Below are positions 43,575 to 52,852 of a DNA stretch of 64,000 nt, one piece after another. The position numbers and the translations under genes are program-made. The stretch spans positions 186,001-250,000 of the forward strand of contig CAWFYC010000028.1 of NCBI GenBank assembly GCA_963819855.1, read 5' to 3'. Position 1 is the first letter of the stretch. Each line of letters begins with the position of its first letter. Under the pieces are notes generated by a model. It was given only the letters and a program-made list of their open reading frames with translations, had not been told where the DNA came from and did not search any database. The DNA comes from JAMXLO01 sp963819855. Its GTDB lineage: Bacteria; Pseudomonadota; Alphaproteobacteria; Acetobacterales; Acetobacteraceae.

Positions 43575-44654
43575 TCAGGGCACCGTCAGGCGATACACCC
43601 GCGCCGCGGTGCCGCTGTAGAGCGCCTGCTTGTCCGATGCCGACGCACCGGCGGTGATCCGCTTGAAGGCGTTCCACAGCTCGGTGTAGCCGCAGGACTG
43701 CTTGTCCGGCGGGAAGTTGCTCTCGAACATGCAGCGGCTGGGGCCGAACGCCTCTATGCACGGCTCGACGTACTGGCGCCATGCCGCGGCGAGTTCCTCG
43801 GACGATGGCGGTGTTGCGCGTTCTTGGAAGTCGAAGCCGAACGACGTCATGCCGATGCCGCCGAGCTTGACGTTGACGTTGGGGCACTTTGCCAGTTCGC
43901 CGATGTTCTGCTTCCAGGCGGCGAGGATCTCGTGCCGACGGCCGGCATACGGGCCTACCCCAAGCACGCCGCCGACATGGTTGAGGATGATCGTCGTCTC
44001 GGGGAAGGCACGCGCGAGGTCGATCGCGTCCGGCAGTTGCGGATGGTACTGCCAGGACTCGAAGCTGAGGCCGAGTTTGGCAAGCTGGGCGAAGCCCTCG
44101 CGGAACGTCGGATCGCGCGCGAGGTGCGGCGGCACCACGCGGGAGACGAACTTGCTGATCGCCTCGCTGCCGTCCGATGACACGCCGTAGCGGATGCCTC
44201 GGAAGCGCCCGCCCCCGACCGCGATCTGCGCCTCCAACACGTCGCGCACGCGCGCGCCGAGGGTGAGGTCGGCGTGGCCGATGATGGCTTCGGCGACACG
44301 GCAAGGGCCGTAGTTGCCAGATGCGCTCATGGCGGCGATGCCGTTGACGAACTCGACTTCGCCCACCGGTGCCATCTCGGCGGAGCCGTGCTTGCGGTAC
44401 ATCGCCTGACACTCGAGGAAGACGGTGGCGACGATGTTGTGTCCGTCACCGATGTCGGCCAGCAATTCGGGCAGGAAGTAGCGGCCACGATGCGGCGCGT
44501 CCCAGAAGTGATGGTGCGGGTCGATGATCGGCAACTCGGGCTCAAGCGCGGCTTCTGTCGGTCGCTTCGCCAGCCACGCCTTCAGGTCGGCGTCGTTGCG
44601 GTCGATCAAGCCTCGGTATTCGCCTTTGGCGTCGCCCGGCTGGACCATTTCCAT
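43575..44654 (-). CDS. Amidohydrolase family (COG3618-type metal-dependent hydrolase)
   Basis: 359 aa from ATG 44654; ATG 44648 may be the true start because GGGGGG abuts the first ATG. The metal motif LPIIDPHHHFWDAPHRGRYF, HPQLPDAIDLARAFPETTII with the following NHVGG, and MFESNFPPDKQS near the C-terminus are typical of lactone- and decarboxylase-like TIM-barrel amidohydrolases. It is convergent with the MFS gene (2 bases apart). Its likely substrate is a lactone or carboxylic acid; specificity unknown. Confidence 0.9.
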   Translation of the reverse strand: MEMVQPGDAKGEYRGLIDRNDADLKAWLAKRPTEAALEPELPIIDPHHHFWDAPHRGRYFLPELLADIGDGHNIVATVFLECQAMYRKHGSAEMAPVGEVEFVNGIAAMSASGNYGPCRVAEAIIGHADLTLGARVRDVLEAQIAVGGGRFRGIRYGVSSDGSEAISKFVSRVVPPHLARDPTFREGFAQLAKLGLSFESWQYHPQLPDAIDLARAFPETTIILNHVGGVLGVGPYAGRRHEILAAWKQNIGELAKCPNVNVKLGGIGMTSFGFDFQERATPPSSEELAAAWRQYVEPCIEAFGPSRCMFESNFPPDKQSCGYTELWNAFKRITAGASASDKQALYSGTAARVYRLTVP

Positions 44655-44734
44655 CCCCCCTGGTTGGTTGCTGGCAGGCAGGTTAGCGCATGATCGCAGC
44701 TACCGTCATAGCGAGGACCGCAGCAGTGTGTCAC

Positions 44735-44885
44735 AGGATCGCGCCGACGCTCTCCCAAGCCAGGGACGCGCCGGGGACGCCCGACGGAGGAGAGAGAGCC
44801 GTGCCGAAGGGCCCAACGGCGCAGGGCGGCGATTGTGGCGCGGGATATAGTCGTCCCCGACTGGTGAACTGCCCTCGTTGACGCC
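44735..44885 (+). ncRNA. Possible structured RNA (6S-like?)
   Basis: This gap reads poorly as protein. It holds GTGGCGC (44837-44843) and ACTGGTGA (44860-44867), faintly recalling the GUGGCGC...GGUUGGUGA segment of E. coli 6S RNA. GGGGACG (44774-44780) can pair with CGTCCCC (44852-44858), and GCCG/CGGC and GGGC/GCCC pairings are available inside. Strand and ends are uncertain. This is a weak pattern-based call; no covariation can be tested here. Confidence 0.2.
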
Positions 44886-44930
44886 GCGCGCCATCCACCC
44901 CACGTGACCCCCGCAAACCAGGGTTGATCA

Positions 44931-45263
44931 ATGTCTGATACCGTCCCCGCGTCAGCCATAGCAGCGTCCCTTGGAGACAGCGGACCGAGCTTTGTCCTGG
45001 ATCAACTCGGCACGGGCGCTTCGACGACTGCGGCTGCGATCGGCGTCTACACTAGCGACTTCCACGTCAGTGGAGCCGTTCACTCTGCTCCCGTCAGCGG
45101 GTTCGGTTCGCCCTTGTTGGTCGACTTCGTGACGTGGAGCCCGGCGCCAACGCCGACTGTGGCACCGCCGACCGTATCCGGCCCGGGTGTCGCTGGTGGC
45201 ATGCACCCGGATGGTCTCGTCGGACTGCCCACCCATCATGCCACCGACGTGTGGGGGTCTTGA
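44931..45263 (+). CDS. Hypothetical 110-aa protein, doubtful
   Basis: Open frame of 110 aa rich in Ala, Gly, Ser, Thr and Pro (SWPAPTPTVAPP-like tail: TWSPAPTPTVAPPTVSGPG). No strong ribosome-binding site, no recognised domain, no hydrophobic segment. It fills the space between a possible structured RNA and tRNA-Thr. The composition looks like a low-complexity surface protein, but it could be spurious. Confidence 0.35.
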   Translation: MSDTVPASAIAASLGDSGPSFVLDQLGTGASTTAAAIGVYTSDFHVSGAVHSAPVSGFGSPLLVDFVTWSPAPTPTVAPPTVSGPGVAGGMHPDGLVGLPTHHATDVWGS

Positions 45264-45450
45264 CCCGCATCGACGGTGTTCGCTGCGACCGTCTGCCAAC
45301 CCGTTCGGTTCCCGCCATAACGCCTTGCCGAGCCGCTGACCCTTTTCGCGACCCGGTGCGCGAGGCTCGCGCGCTGCCCGGCGCGGTATCCGGGTTGGAG
45401 ACTGGCAAACCAGCGGACGAAACGGTAAGTGATTGATCTAACTGATGGTT

Positions 45451-45525
45451 TGGTGCCGACGCTCGGACTTGAACCGAGGACCTGCTGATTACGAATCAGC
45501 TGCTCTACCGCTGAGCTACGTCGGC
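45451..45525 (-). tRNA. tRNA-Thr (CGU)
   Basis: On the minus strand: acceptor GCCGACG/CGUCGGC, D-arm GCUC/GAGC, anticodon stem GCUGA/UCAGC with loop UUCGUAA (anticodon CGU), T-arm CUCGG/CCGAG with UUCAAGU, discriminator A and encoded CCA (45451-45453). It reads ACG threonine codons. Confidence 0.96.
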
Positions 45526-45541
45526 AACCGAGCGCGCCCGA

Positions 45542-45571
45542 GCTATAGCGGCAAGGCGCCGACCGAGGCAA
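45542..45571 (-). promoter_or_regulatory. Promoter of tRNA-Thr
   Basis: Minus strand TTGCCT (45571-45566) and TATAGC (45547-45542) are 18 bases apart and end 16 bases before the tRNA 5' base, a sigma70-type layout. Confidence 0.5.
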
Positions 45572-45594
45572 CAGCGGGAACCGTCGCGACAGCG

Positions 45595-46554
45595 CTATGC
45601 GGCAGCGGGCAGGCGGTGCAGTTCGGCGCTGAGGAACTCCGCGATCGCTCCCGGACCGGACCGAGCGGTGCCGGTCCGTCCTGCCCGTGCCTCCGCGTCC
45701 GGGTTATAGTTGGTGTTGGTGTTCACGTCGTAGACCAAAGGACGGCCTGCGCTGTCGGTGATGAACTCGATGCCCGCCACCTCGACCCCAGTCGCCGCCA
45801 GGAAACGCTCCAGCCGGGCGCGCAACGCGCCAGGGATGCCGTCGATGATGGTAAATTTCTCCCGCGGCACCTCGCCGACCGGACAATTGGCATCGCCAAT
45901 GGCACAGACGTCAGCCGGGCAGAGTTCGAAGCCGTCACTGGTGTCGACCTCGACCGCATACAGGTATCGCCCGCCGACGAACTCGGCCCGGGTGATGAAC
46001 GGACGCGGAGCGCGGACGTATTCCTGCAGCAGATGCAGCCCGTCCACTGGCGCCTCGTACGCCGCGCCGGCGACGTAGGCGACGAGGCAGTCCGCGGAGG
46101 CGAAGAGCTGCACGCCCAGGCCCTTACCGCCCCGGTTCGGCTTTAGAATGACCGGCTGGCCGGCGAAATGCCGCGCGGCAGCAGCAGCGACATGCCCGCG
46201 TCCGGCGACCAGGACGGTGCGCGGCGTGGCGATGCCGTGGCTTTCCAGCGCGGCGTACTGGCGGACCTTGCTGATCTCTAGGTCCAGCGCGCCCGGGCCA
46301 TTGACCACGCGCCGGCCCCAGCGCGTGAGCCAGGCCAGCACCCCGGCGGTGAGTTCCGCCGAGAACCGATGGTCGCGCGTGTGCGAGGATGCGCTCATGC
46401 GGTTGTAGAAGACGCCAGGCGGTGGTGGGGCGGCCAGATCGAAGGTGCCGGCGTCGAGGAACCACTCGGTCCAGGGCAGCCGCCGCTGATCGAAGGCTTG
46501 GGCAAGGGGCGGCAGCCAGGCGGCGTTCTCGTGCAGGACATGGATGCGGCTCAC
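45595..46554 (-). CDS. ATP-grasp ligase (RimK/glutathione-synthetase-like)
   Basis: 319 aa from GTG 46554, with GGGAG 8 bases upstream; the longer open frame crosses tRNA-Ser and is not coding. ATP-grasp features: GQPVILKPNRGGKGLGVQLF (ATP-binding lysine and glycine loop), LLQEYVRAPRPFITRAEFVG, and the metal-binding end AGIEFITDSAGRPLVYDVNT followed by NTNYN. Such enzymes join a carboxylate to an amine or thiol (RimK, GshB, cyanophycin-type). No partner genes; substrate unknown. It is flanked by tRNA genes on both sides. Confidence 0.85.
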   Translation of the reverse strand: MSRIHVLHENAAWLPPLAQAFDQRRLPWTEWFLDAGTFDLAAPPPPGVFYNRMSASSHTRDHRFSAELTAGVLAWLTRWGRRVVNGPGALDLEISKVRQYAALESHGIATPRTVLVAGRGHVAAAAARHFAGQPVILKPNRGGKGLGVQLFASADCLVAYVAGAAYEAPVDGLHLLQEYVRAPRPFITRAEFVGGRYLYAVEVDTSDGFELCPADVCAIGDANCPVGEVPREKFTIIDGIPGALRARLERFLAATGVEVAGIEFITDSAGRPLVYDVNTNTNYNPDAEARAGRTGTARSGPGAIAEFLSAELHRLPAAA

Positions 46555-46707
46555 GCTGGAATCTCCCGTGGCTTTCAACAATGGAGATGAATTTTTCGCT
46601 ACAATGCAAGGTGATGGCGCTGATAGATAAAATTGTCTCCGATAGAGAGGATCGTGCGCGATCATTTGGCACGTATGCGCGCCGTCGTGAACGATTTCAC
46701 CGCTGTG

Positions 46708-46736
46708 TTGCGGCACCCAACCGCCGCTTCTATAAG
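46708..46736 (+). promoter_or_regulatory. Promoter of tRNA-Ser
   Basis: TTGCGG (46708-46713) and TATAAG (46731-46736) are separated by 17 bases, 13 bases before the tRNA start. Confidence 0.6.
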
Positions 46737-46749
46737 GCACGACCGCAGC

Positions 46750-46840
46750 GGAGAGGTGCCGGAGCGGTCGATCGGGGCGGTCTCGAAAACCGTTGTACCC
46801 CTCGCGGGTACCCAGGGTTCGAATCCCAGCCTCTCCGCCA
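46750..46840 (+). tRNA. tRNA-Ser (CGA)
   Basis: 91 nt with the long variable arm expected of tRNA-Ser. Acceptor GGAGAGG/CCUCUCC, anticodon loop CUCGAAA (anticodon CGA), variable arm GUACCC/GGGUAC, T-arm with UUCGAAU, encoded CCA at 46838-46840. The stop codon of a broken integrase begins 5 bases after the CCA, so this is a probable attachment site. Confidence 0.95.
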
Positions 46841-46844
46841 AAAA

Positions 46845-48030
46845 TCAACGCGTTACTGGGCGTTGCTTGAACTTGTTTCGTGCCGTTCCCGGAGCTGGGT
46901 CCACAGCAGAGTCCACAATCTTCGGCGCGTCGCTCGTGACTGTCATTGCGTCTGCTGCATCCGATGACGGGGGAGACAGCGGACGGTCGAGCGCCTGGAC
47001 GGCCAACTGCTCGGCCTGCTCGGTCACGTGCTGGTAGACTTTCAGGGCATCGCTGGATCGGCATGGCCCAATCGGTTCGCCACCACCTTGATTGACACTT
47101 GGCCCTGTATGAGCAGGACCGCATGAATGTGGCGCCGATTGTGCAGTCCGGTCATCAGCCCGTGCTTGCGGGCAACGTGACCCACTACCGCGGTGGCCTG
47201 GCTGGGTCGCCATAGCCCGCCACTGGAGGCTGGAAACACCAGGTCATCGGCATTCCAGGTTCGTCCGGATGCGAGCTGGCGCCCCCTTATCTTGAGCCGG
47301 CTAACAGCGTCCGCCGGCAGCGCAATGCTACGTCAACTCGCCGCGTTCTTGGGTTGCCGTTTGAGGCCGAGTGCTCTCCCGGCCTCCCAAACGGCCTTAT
47401 GAATGCTGATGGCACCGCGCCCCAGGTCGACGTCGTCCCAGATCAACGCCAGGAATTCCGATTTGCGGGCGCCAGTGGCCGGCATAGTGTGCAGCAGGAT
47501 CGCCGCAACCGGTTGGTATGATACGAGCAGATCGGCAAGGCGCTGCGTGTCGGCCACACTCGGCGGCTACGGCGAGGCCTGGGGAACCGGCGGCAAGGTG
47601 GCGTCCTCCCAAGGTGCACTCGCGATCAAGCGCCAGCGCCGGGCCTGACGCAGCGCCTTCTTGGCGCACGACCAAGTGTTGTGGACGGTGATCGGGGCAT
47701 AGACACGCTGGTGCAGACCTGCCGCGAGTTGGTCCAGATCCGCCCGGTGAGCCGAGCCAGCGGTCGACTGCCGATCAGGTCGCTGATGACCTTGACGTGC
47801 TGGCCGTAACGGTAGGCAGTCTTTGTAACGACATTGCCTGCCTTCGTGCGCCAATCCTGCCAGTCGGAAAGAAACTTGGCGAAGGTGATCCCGTGCGCAG
47901 ACTGCACCGGCTCGCGACGTTTGGGCAGCCTGGATTTCGTTGGCTGCCCTTACCGCGTCACCGCGCGTGCCTTCGAATATCTTCGATCGCTGCGCCGTCT
48001 CGCGATGCGCGGGCACGAAGGCTTTGGAGC
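46845..48030 (-). pseudogene. Tyrosine recombinase (phage/ICE integrase), broken
   Basis: Fragments of one integrase lie in several frames on the minus strand. From the N-terminus: AHRETAQRSKIFEGTRGDAV (arm-type domain), TFAKFLSDWQDWRTKAGNVV and TAYRYGQHVKVISDLIGSRP (core-binding domain), TGARKSEFLALIWDDVDL (catalytic Arg region), HNRRHIHAVLLIQGQVSIKV and VVANRLGHADPAM (HxxR box, box degenerate as HNRRH), then LKVYQHVTEQAEQLAVQALD to the stop at 46845. At least three frameshifts; the catalytic tyrosine survives in VYQHV. The gene ends right at the tRNA-Ser 3' end, the usual site for tRNA-targeting elements. Confidence 0.85.
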
Positions 48031-48306
48031 CGCGGCACTACGGGTCCTTCCCCAGCACTTTCACATCCACGGGCAATTCGCGCGCGCGGTAGGAGACAGA
48101 TTTTGTGTGGAAGATCCTGGCATTACATAGTTGTTCATATTGCCTGCGAGACAGTTAGGGAACGTACGAACCAGTGTGCCCCGGTCCCAACGACAAGCCG
48201 CCGATAGCAACGTCATCGCTACTGGCTCACCCGGTCGGGTGCTTTTGCCGGCGGCACCTTCCCACCTCAACCACGGATAACCTGGCGCACCACGGCAGAC
48301 GAACGT

Positions 48307-49855
48307 TCACTCCGCCGCAGTGTCGACCGTCGCCGCCACTGAAGTCACCCGCGCCGCGCAGAATTTGAACTCTGGGATCATGCCGAGGGATCGAGCGCTG
48401 GGTTGGTCAGCAGATTAATCGCAGCCTCGGCGTAGCAGAACGGCATGAACACCATCCCCTCCGGCACATCGCGATCGGATCGGACCTTGGTTTCGACGAC
48501 GCCTCGCCGCGTCTCGATCCTGATGAAGTCACCGGAATTCAGCTTTGAGCGCCACAGCTCGCGCGGCGACATGAACGCGACCGCCTCCGGCTCGATCGCA
48601 TCCAGTACGCCGGCACGGCACCTCGCTGGCGGCAGGACATTCGCGGGCACGATCTTCGCGCCTCCGCCGTCTGTTGCCAGACCGGAATAGGAGATGATTT
48701 CGTTGCCAAACTCATCTGGCACATCCACCGGGTAGGTGACTGCGCTCCAGCCGCTCCCAGGTGATGTTCGCCAGCGATGGCATCATCTGCGCCATCTCAG
48801 CGAACACATCACTCGGCCCGTTGTAGTTCCAGTCGAGGCCGAGGCGCTGTGCGATCTGCTGGATGATCCACCAATCCTGCCGTGCGTCACTCGGCGGTTC
48901 GATCACCGGACGGGCCAATTGCACGCGCCGTTCTGTGTTGGTGAAGGTGCCGCTCTTCTCGGCGAATGCCGAGGCCGGAAGCACGACGTCGGCGTGGAAG
49001 GCGGTTTCAGTGAGGAACAAGCCTGCACCACAAGATGCTGAAGCATGGCGAGCGCTTCCCGCGCATGGTTCAGATCCGGGTCGGACATCGCGGGATTTTC
49101 GCCTTCGATGTACATGCCCTTGATCTGTCCCACATGGACCGCATTCATGATATCGACGACGGTCAGACCCTTGACCGGATCGAGAGACGTCTTCCAGAAG
49201 CTTTCGAACTTCGCGCGGCCGTCCTCCTTCATCACCGACTGATAGTCGGGGTAGACCATTGGGATGAGACCAGCATCGGAAGCCCCCTGTATGTTGTTCT
49301 GGACTCGCAACGAATGCAGCCCGGTACCCGAACGGCCAATCTGGCCCGTCGCCAGCGCCAGTGCGTTCAGGCAGCGCGCGTTGTCCGTGCCATGCACATG
49401 CTGGCTGATTCCCATGCCCCAGAAAATGATCGAGTTGCGGGACCGCGCATCGAGACGGGCGACCTCGCGCAGGATCTGCGCGGGGGTGCCGCAGACGGCC
49501 TCCATCTTCTCGGGCGTGAATTCCCTGATGCGCTCCCGCAGTTGGTCATAACCTTCGGTGTAGCCGGCGACGTATTGTTCGTCGGTGAGGTCCTCTTCGA
49601 TAGTGGTATGCAACAGTGCGTTGAGCAGCGCCACGTCGCTGCCCGGCTTGAACGCCAGGTGATGCAGGGCGTGCCGCGACAGCGCCTGGTATCGCGGGTC
49701 GATGACGATCAGCTTGGCGCCGCGCTGCTTCACCGCGTTCTTGATGAAGATAGCGGCAACCGGATGATTGACCGTCGGGTTCGCGCCGATGACGATGATC
49801 ACCTCGGCATCCATTGCTGCAGCGAACGGCGCCGTCACGGCGCCGGAGTTGGCCG
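48307..49855 (-). pseudogene. Formate dehydrogenase alpha subunit (molybdopterin), truncated and frameshifted
   Basis: Reading from about 49855: VIIVIGANPTVNHPVAAIFI, VIDPRYQALSRHALHHLAFK, FWGMGISQHVHGTDNARCLN, GADAGLIPM-type and MYIEGENPAMSDPDLNHARE, then after one missing base at about 49021 FHADVVLPASAFAEKSGTFT, then after shifts at about 48735 and 48383 IRIETRRGVVETKVRSDRDV and the end IPEFKFCAARVTSVAATVDT to TGA at 48307. The N-terminal third, with the [4Fe-4S] cluster and the Cys/Sec active site, is missing: the gene is joined at about 49850 to an unrelated [2Fe-2S] subunit. Not functional. Confidence 0.88.
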
Positions 49856-50143
49856 GCCTGTTCCTCGATGAAAGCGCGCTGCAACGGGTGAGGCTGATCG
49901 CGCGTGCCAAGACCCTCGATGGTGGTCACTGCATTGCCGGCCACACCCCAGATCGGCTTCCCGCACGACTTTTCGGCGGAGCCGTCCATGAGCACCATGC
50001 AGCAACCGCACTGCTCGAAACCACAGTCAAAGCGCATGCCTTTCAGGTTCAGGTGTTCGCGCAGCGACGTGCAGCAGCGGAGTCAATTCCGGCGCTCCGA
50101 TGCGGACCACGGTACCGTTCACCACGAAGTCGATCGGCAGCAT
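49848..50143 (-). pseudogene. [2Fe-2S] small subunit of a molybdenum hydroxylase (CoxS/IorA-like), truncated
   Basis: From ATG 50143: MLPIDFVVNGTVVRIGAPEL and TPLLHV, then one extra base at about 50065 shifts to LREHLNLKGMRFDCGFEQCG. The plant-type cluster ligands are seen in CGFEQCGCCMVL with SCGKP, followed by TTIEGLGTRDQPHPLQRAFI and EEQAGQ, where the second, C-terminal [2Fe-2S] domain should start with CGYC. At that point the sequence switches to the formate dehydrogenase remnant. So both the frame and the second cluster are lost. Confidence 0.82.
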
Positions 50144-50218
50144 GGGGGCAGTATCGCGCTGATTGGCGTACTTTACGAGCATGCGGCGGCCGCACGGCCA
50201 CTACCCATTTTCAACCCC

Positions 50219-51148
50219 CTACGCGAAATGCGGCATGATCTCCGAGGCGATAATTTCGAGCGTTTCTCTATCGTTCCGGTAGTCGCTGTTGATCAACAAC
50301 TGAACACCTACATCGCGATATTGGCCCATAAGATCGATCGCTTCGGACACGGTGCCTACAAAGCCGCGCAATGGGCCGCGTGCCGAGAGGTGTTCCCGCT
50401 TCGCCGCTATAGCGGCGGCGTCGCGAGCGATCAGCCAGCTGAAATTGTGCGTCCGCTCGATGGCGTCATAGTCGCGCCCCGCAGCGTCGCAATGCTGGCG
50501 GAGCACGGCAAACTTGTGTCGCACGGTCGCAAGATCGCCGCCGACATTGCAGGAATCGGCGAGGCGGGCGACAGCACGCAACGTCATTTGCTCGCCGCCG
50601 CCGGCGATCATGACCGGTGGGCACGGCTTCTGAACCGGCTTCGGCTCAAGGATCGCGTCTTCGACATGGAAAAAGCGACCATGGAATGTTGTCCGCGGCT
50701 CGCTCCACATGCGCAGAATGAGCTGAACCGCTTCCTCCATCTGACGAATCCGCGTCGCCGGTCGCGGCGGGAATTCCCAGCCATATTGCTTGTATTCGCC
50801 TTCGAACCAACCCGCGCCGATGCCAAGGGTCATGCGCCCCCGGCTGATCTGGTCGACGCCGGCGGCGATCTTCGCCAAGTGGGCGGGATTGCGATAGGCG
50901 ACCGAGGAGGCGAGCGTCGCGAGCCGGATGCGGCTGGTGACGGCGGCCAGCGCGGACAGCACAGTCCAGCCTTCCATGAAAGGTTCCGTCGGCGCGCCAA
51001 CCCCGCCGATCTGGATCAGATGATCCATGACCGAGAACCAGACGAAGCCGTGGTTCTCAACCCACTGTGCTTTCGATTTTATGCCTTCGAACACGTCGGC
51101 GGGATCGGGACCGTAAACCCAAGACGGATTATGAACGCCAAATTTCAT
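50219..51148 (-). CDS. LLM-class oxidoreductase (F420-type), intact
   Basis: 309 aa. MKFGVHNPSWVYGPDPADVF, FVWFSVMDHLIQIGGVGAPT, TSRIRLATLASSVAYRNPAH and ISRGRMTLGIGAGWFEGEYK are all typical of TIGR03560-like F420/FMN luciferase-like enzymes. It has no frameshift, unlike most neighbours. Cofactor and substrate cannot be settled by eye. Confidence 0.88.
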   Translation of the reverse strand: MKFGVHNPSWVYGPDPADVFEGIKSKAQWVENHGFVWFSVMDHLIQIGGVGAPTEPFMEGWTVLSALAAVTSRIRLATLASSVAYRNPAHLAKIAAGVDQISRGRMTLGIGAGWFEGEYKQYGWEFPPRPATRIRQMEEAVQLILRMWSEPRTTFHGRFFHVEDAILEPKPVQKPCPPVMIAGGGEQMTLRAVARLADSCNVGGDLATVRHKFAVLRQHCDAAGRDYDAIERTHNFSWLIARDAAAIAAKREHLSARGPLRGFVGTVSEAIDLMGQYRDVGVQLLINSDYRNDRETLEIIASEIMPHFA

Positions 51149-51427
51149 CGGGGTTTTTCCTAGCTTGAGCGGTCGTAATTTCTGCGGAACTCAGCCGGGC
51201 TGTCCGCGGAACGTGGTCGCACCTGTGACACCTTGCGAATGAATGCCTATATACGACGGACCATAACAAACATATGGACAAACTGCGCTTCAGTCCAGCC
51301 CGGCAGCGGCGGCGCGGCATGGCGGCTTTACAGGCGGATGGATCGTGATTGCCGGCTTCGGCAAATGCAATCCCCGTAACAGCGCGCCCTCGCATCGGCA
51401 TGCCAGTTGCGAGGCTGATATTTTCAT

Positions 51428-52111
51428 ATGACAGAAAGCAAGCCGCTCCCGATGCTTATGGCCCTGTCCGGTCAGGTCCGCCCGCCAGTCGCTGGTGGCA
51501 ATCCCGCCCGCCTAGTGATCCTGCTGCACGGTCGAGGCTCCAATGGCGAAGACCAGCTTGACCTGCAGCGCTTTTGGGGACAGTTGAGACCCGAGGCTGA
51601 GTTCATTCCACCCAGCGCACCCTTCCCAAGCGATGTGGCACCAGCGGGTTACCATTGGCTTCAGGGTCAAGATCGCGACCCGGCCGCCGCATTGGCTGGC
51701 GTCCAAGCCACGGCGCCGAGCCTAGACGCGTTCATTAATGCGGAACTCCAGAAACGCAGACTGAGAGAAAGCGACGCGGCGCTCGTCGGCTTCTCGCAAG
51801 GGACGATGATGGCACTTCACATCGGACTGCGCCGGGAGCGGCCCTTTGCCGGCATCATCGACTATTCCGGTCGACTGATAGCGGCTCACCCGCTCGCCGA
51901 AGAATTGCGCCGCATCCGTGGGTGCTGCTGATACATGGCACCGAGGACACGCGGGTGCCGCTTCAATCGATGACGGACGCGGAAACGACGCTGCGAGCGG
52001 TGGGCATTGCGGTCGAAACGCTGGGTCGGGACCGAGCACTCGATCGACGAGGAAGGGTTGGTGCGCGGAGGCCTCTTCCTGCATCAGGTGTTCGACGCGC
52101 CGGTGCAGTGA
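51428..52111 (+). pseudogene. Phospholipase/carboxylesterase-type alpha/beta hydrolase, frameshifted
   Basis: Frame 1 (from ATG 51428) gives RLVILLHGRGSNGEDQLDLQ, the oxyanion region, and AALVGFSQGTMMALHIGLRR with the nucleophile Ser in GFSQG, and stops at 51931. VLLIHGTEDTRVPLQSMTDA, with the catalytic Asp, continues in a second frame from about 51915. From about 52025 a third shift, back to the first frame, gives GTEHSIDEEGLVRGGLFLHQ with the catalytic His, ending at TGA 52109-52111. The triad is therefore spread over frames; the uncorrected product lacks Asp and His. Confidence 0.85.
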
Positions 52112-52361
52112 CCGCGTGCGCCTGCGGCGACAACCAATGGAGAGCGACCGCGATGAACAACGACAAGGCAGCGCTCGGCCTGCTGCGTTATTCGCCGACC
52201 TGACCGGGGATCTGAGGTTTGACCACTATTCCCCGGCGGATTTGACCCATTGCCAATGCGTTCCAGACCGCTCCCAGGTGAGGTTCTAGCGAACGATCAA
52301 TGGGGTACTGGCGGCGCAAAGGGCGTCGGCGTAGTCTTAGGTTTTTGACGGAGGGACCTGA

Positions 52362-52748
52362 ATGTTCAGCCATGTCATGATAGGCAGCAACGACATCGCC
52401 CGGTCGAAGAAGTTCTATGACGCGCTCTTTGGCGCAGTCGGCGGCGAGCCTGCCGTCGAGGACGCCAGAGGTCGGCTGATCTATACGCATAACGGTGGTC
52501 GCTTCCTCGTCACCAAACCGATCGATGGAGCGCCAGCCACTCACGCGAATGGCGGGACGATTGGCTTCACGATGAGCGGGCCTGACCAGGCCAAGGCTTG
52601 GCACGATGCTGGCGTCGCGAATGGCGGCGCGTCGATCGAGGACTCACCTGGTGTCCGTCAGGGCGGTGCCGGTCAAACGTATCTGGCTTACCTTCGCGAT
52701 CCCGACGGCAATAAGCTGTGCGCGCTACACCGGATGGCCGGGCTGTGA
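52362..52748 (+). CDS. VOC family (glyoxalase-like) protein
   Basis: 128 aa, intact. GGAGGG lies just ahead of ATG 52362. Paired beta-alpha-beta modules: MFSHVMIGSNDIARSKKFYD at the start and YLAYLRDPDGNKLCALHRMA at the end, with HVM and the late Glu position replaced. Such single-module VOC proteins act as dimers (lyases, dioxygenases, resistance proteins); the function is open. Confidence 0.85.
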   Translation: MFSHVMIGSNDIARSKKFYDALFGAVGGEPAVEDARGRLIYTHNGGRFLVTKPIDGAPATHANGGTIGFTMSGPDQAKAWHDAGVANGGASIEDSPGVRQGGAGQTYLAYLRDPDGNKLCALHRMAGL

Positions 52749-52852
52749 ACGACAGCTGATCGTAATCCCCAGTGGGCCGTTCGCGAGAGCGGCTCTGATG
52801 CGCTCCCTGAGTTCCGGGACGATCGCTGCGACGCTGACAGCGGCACCCAGCG

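Noticed and set aside
45595..47124. Longer ATP-grasp protein starting at 47124
   Set aside because: That frame would cross tRNA-Ser and its promoter; GTG 46554 with a ribosome-binding site fits the family length.
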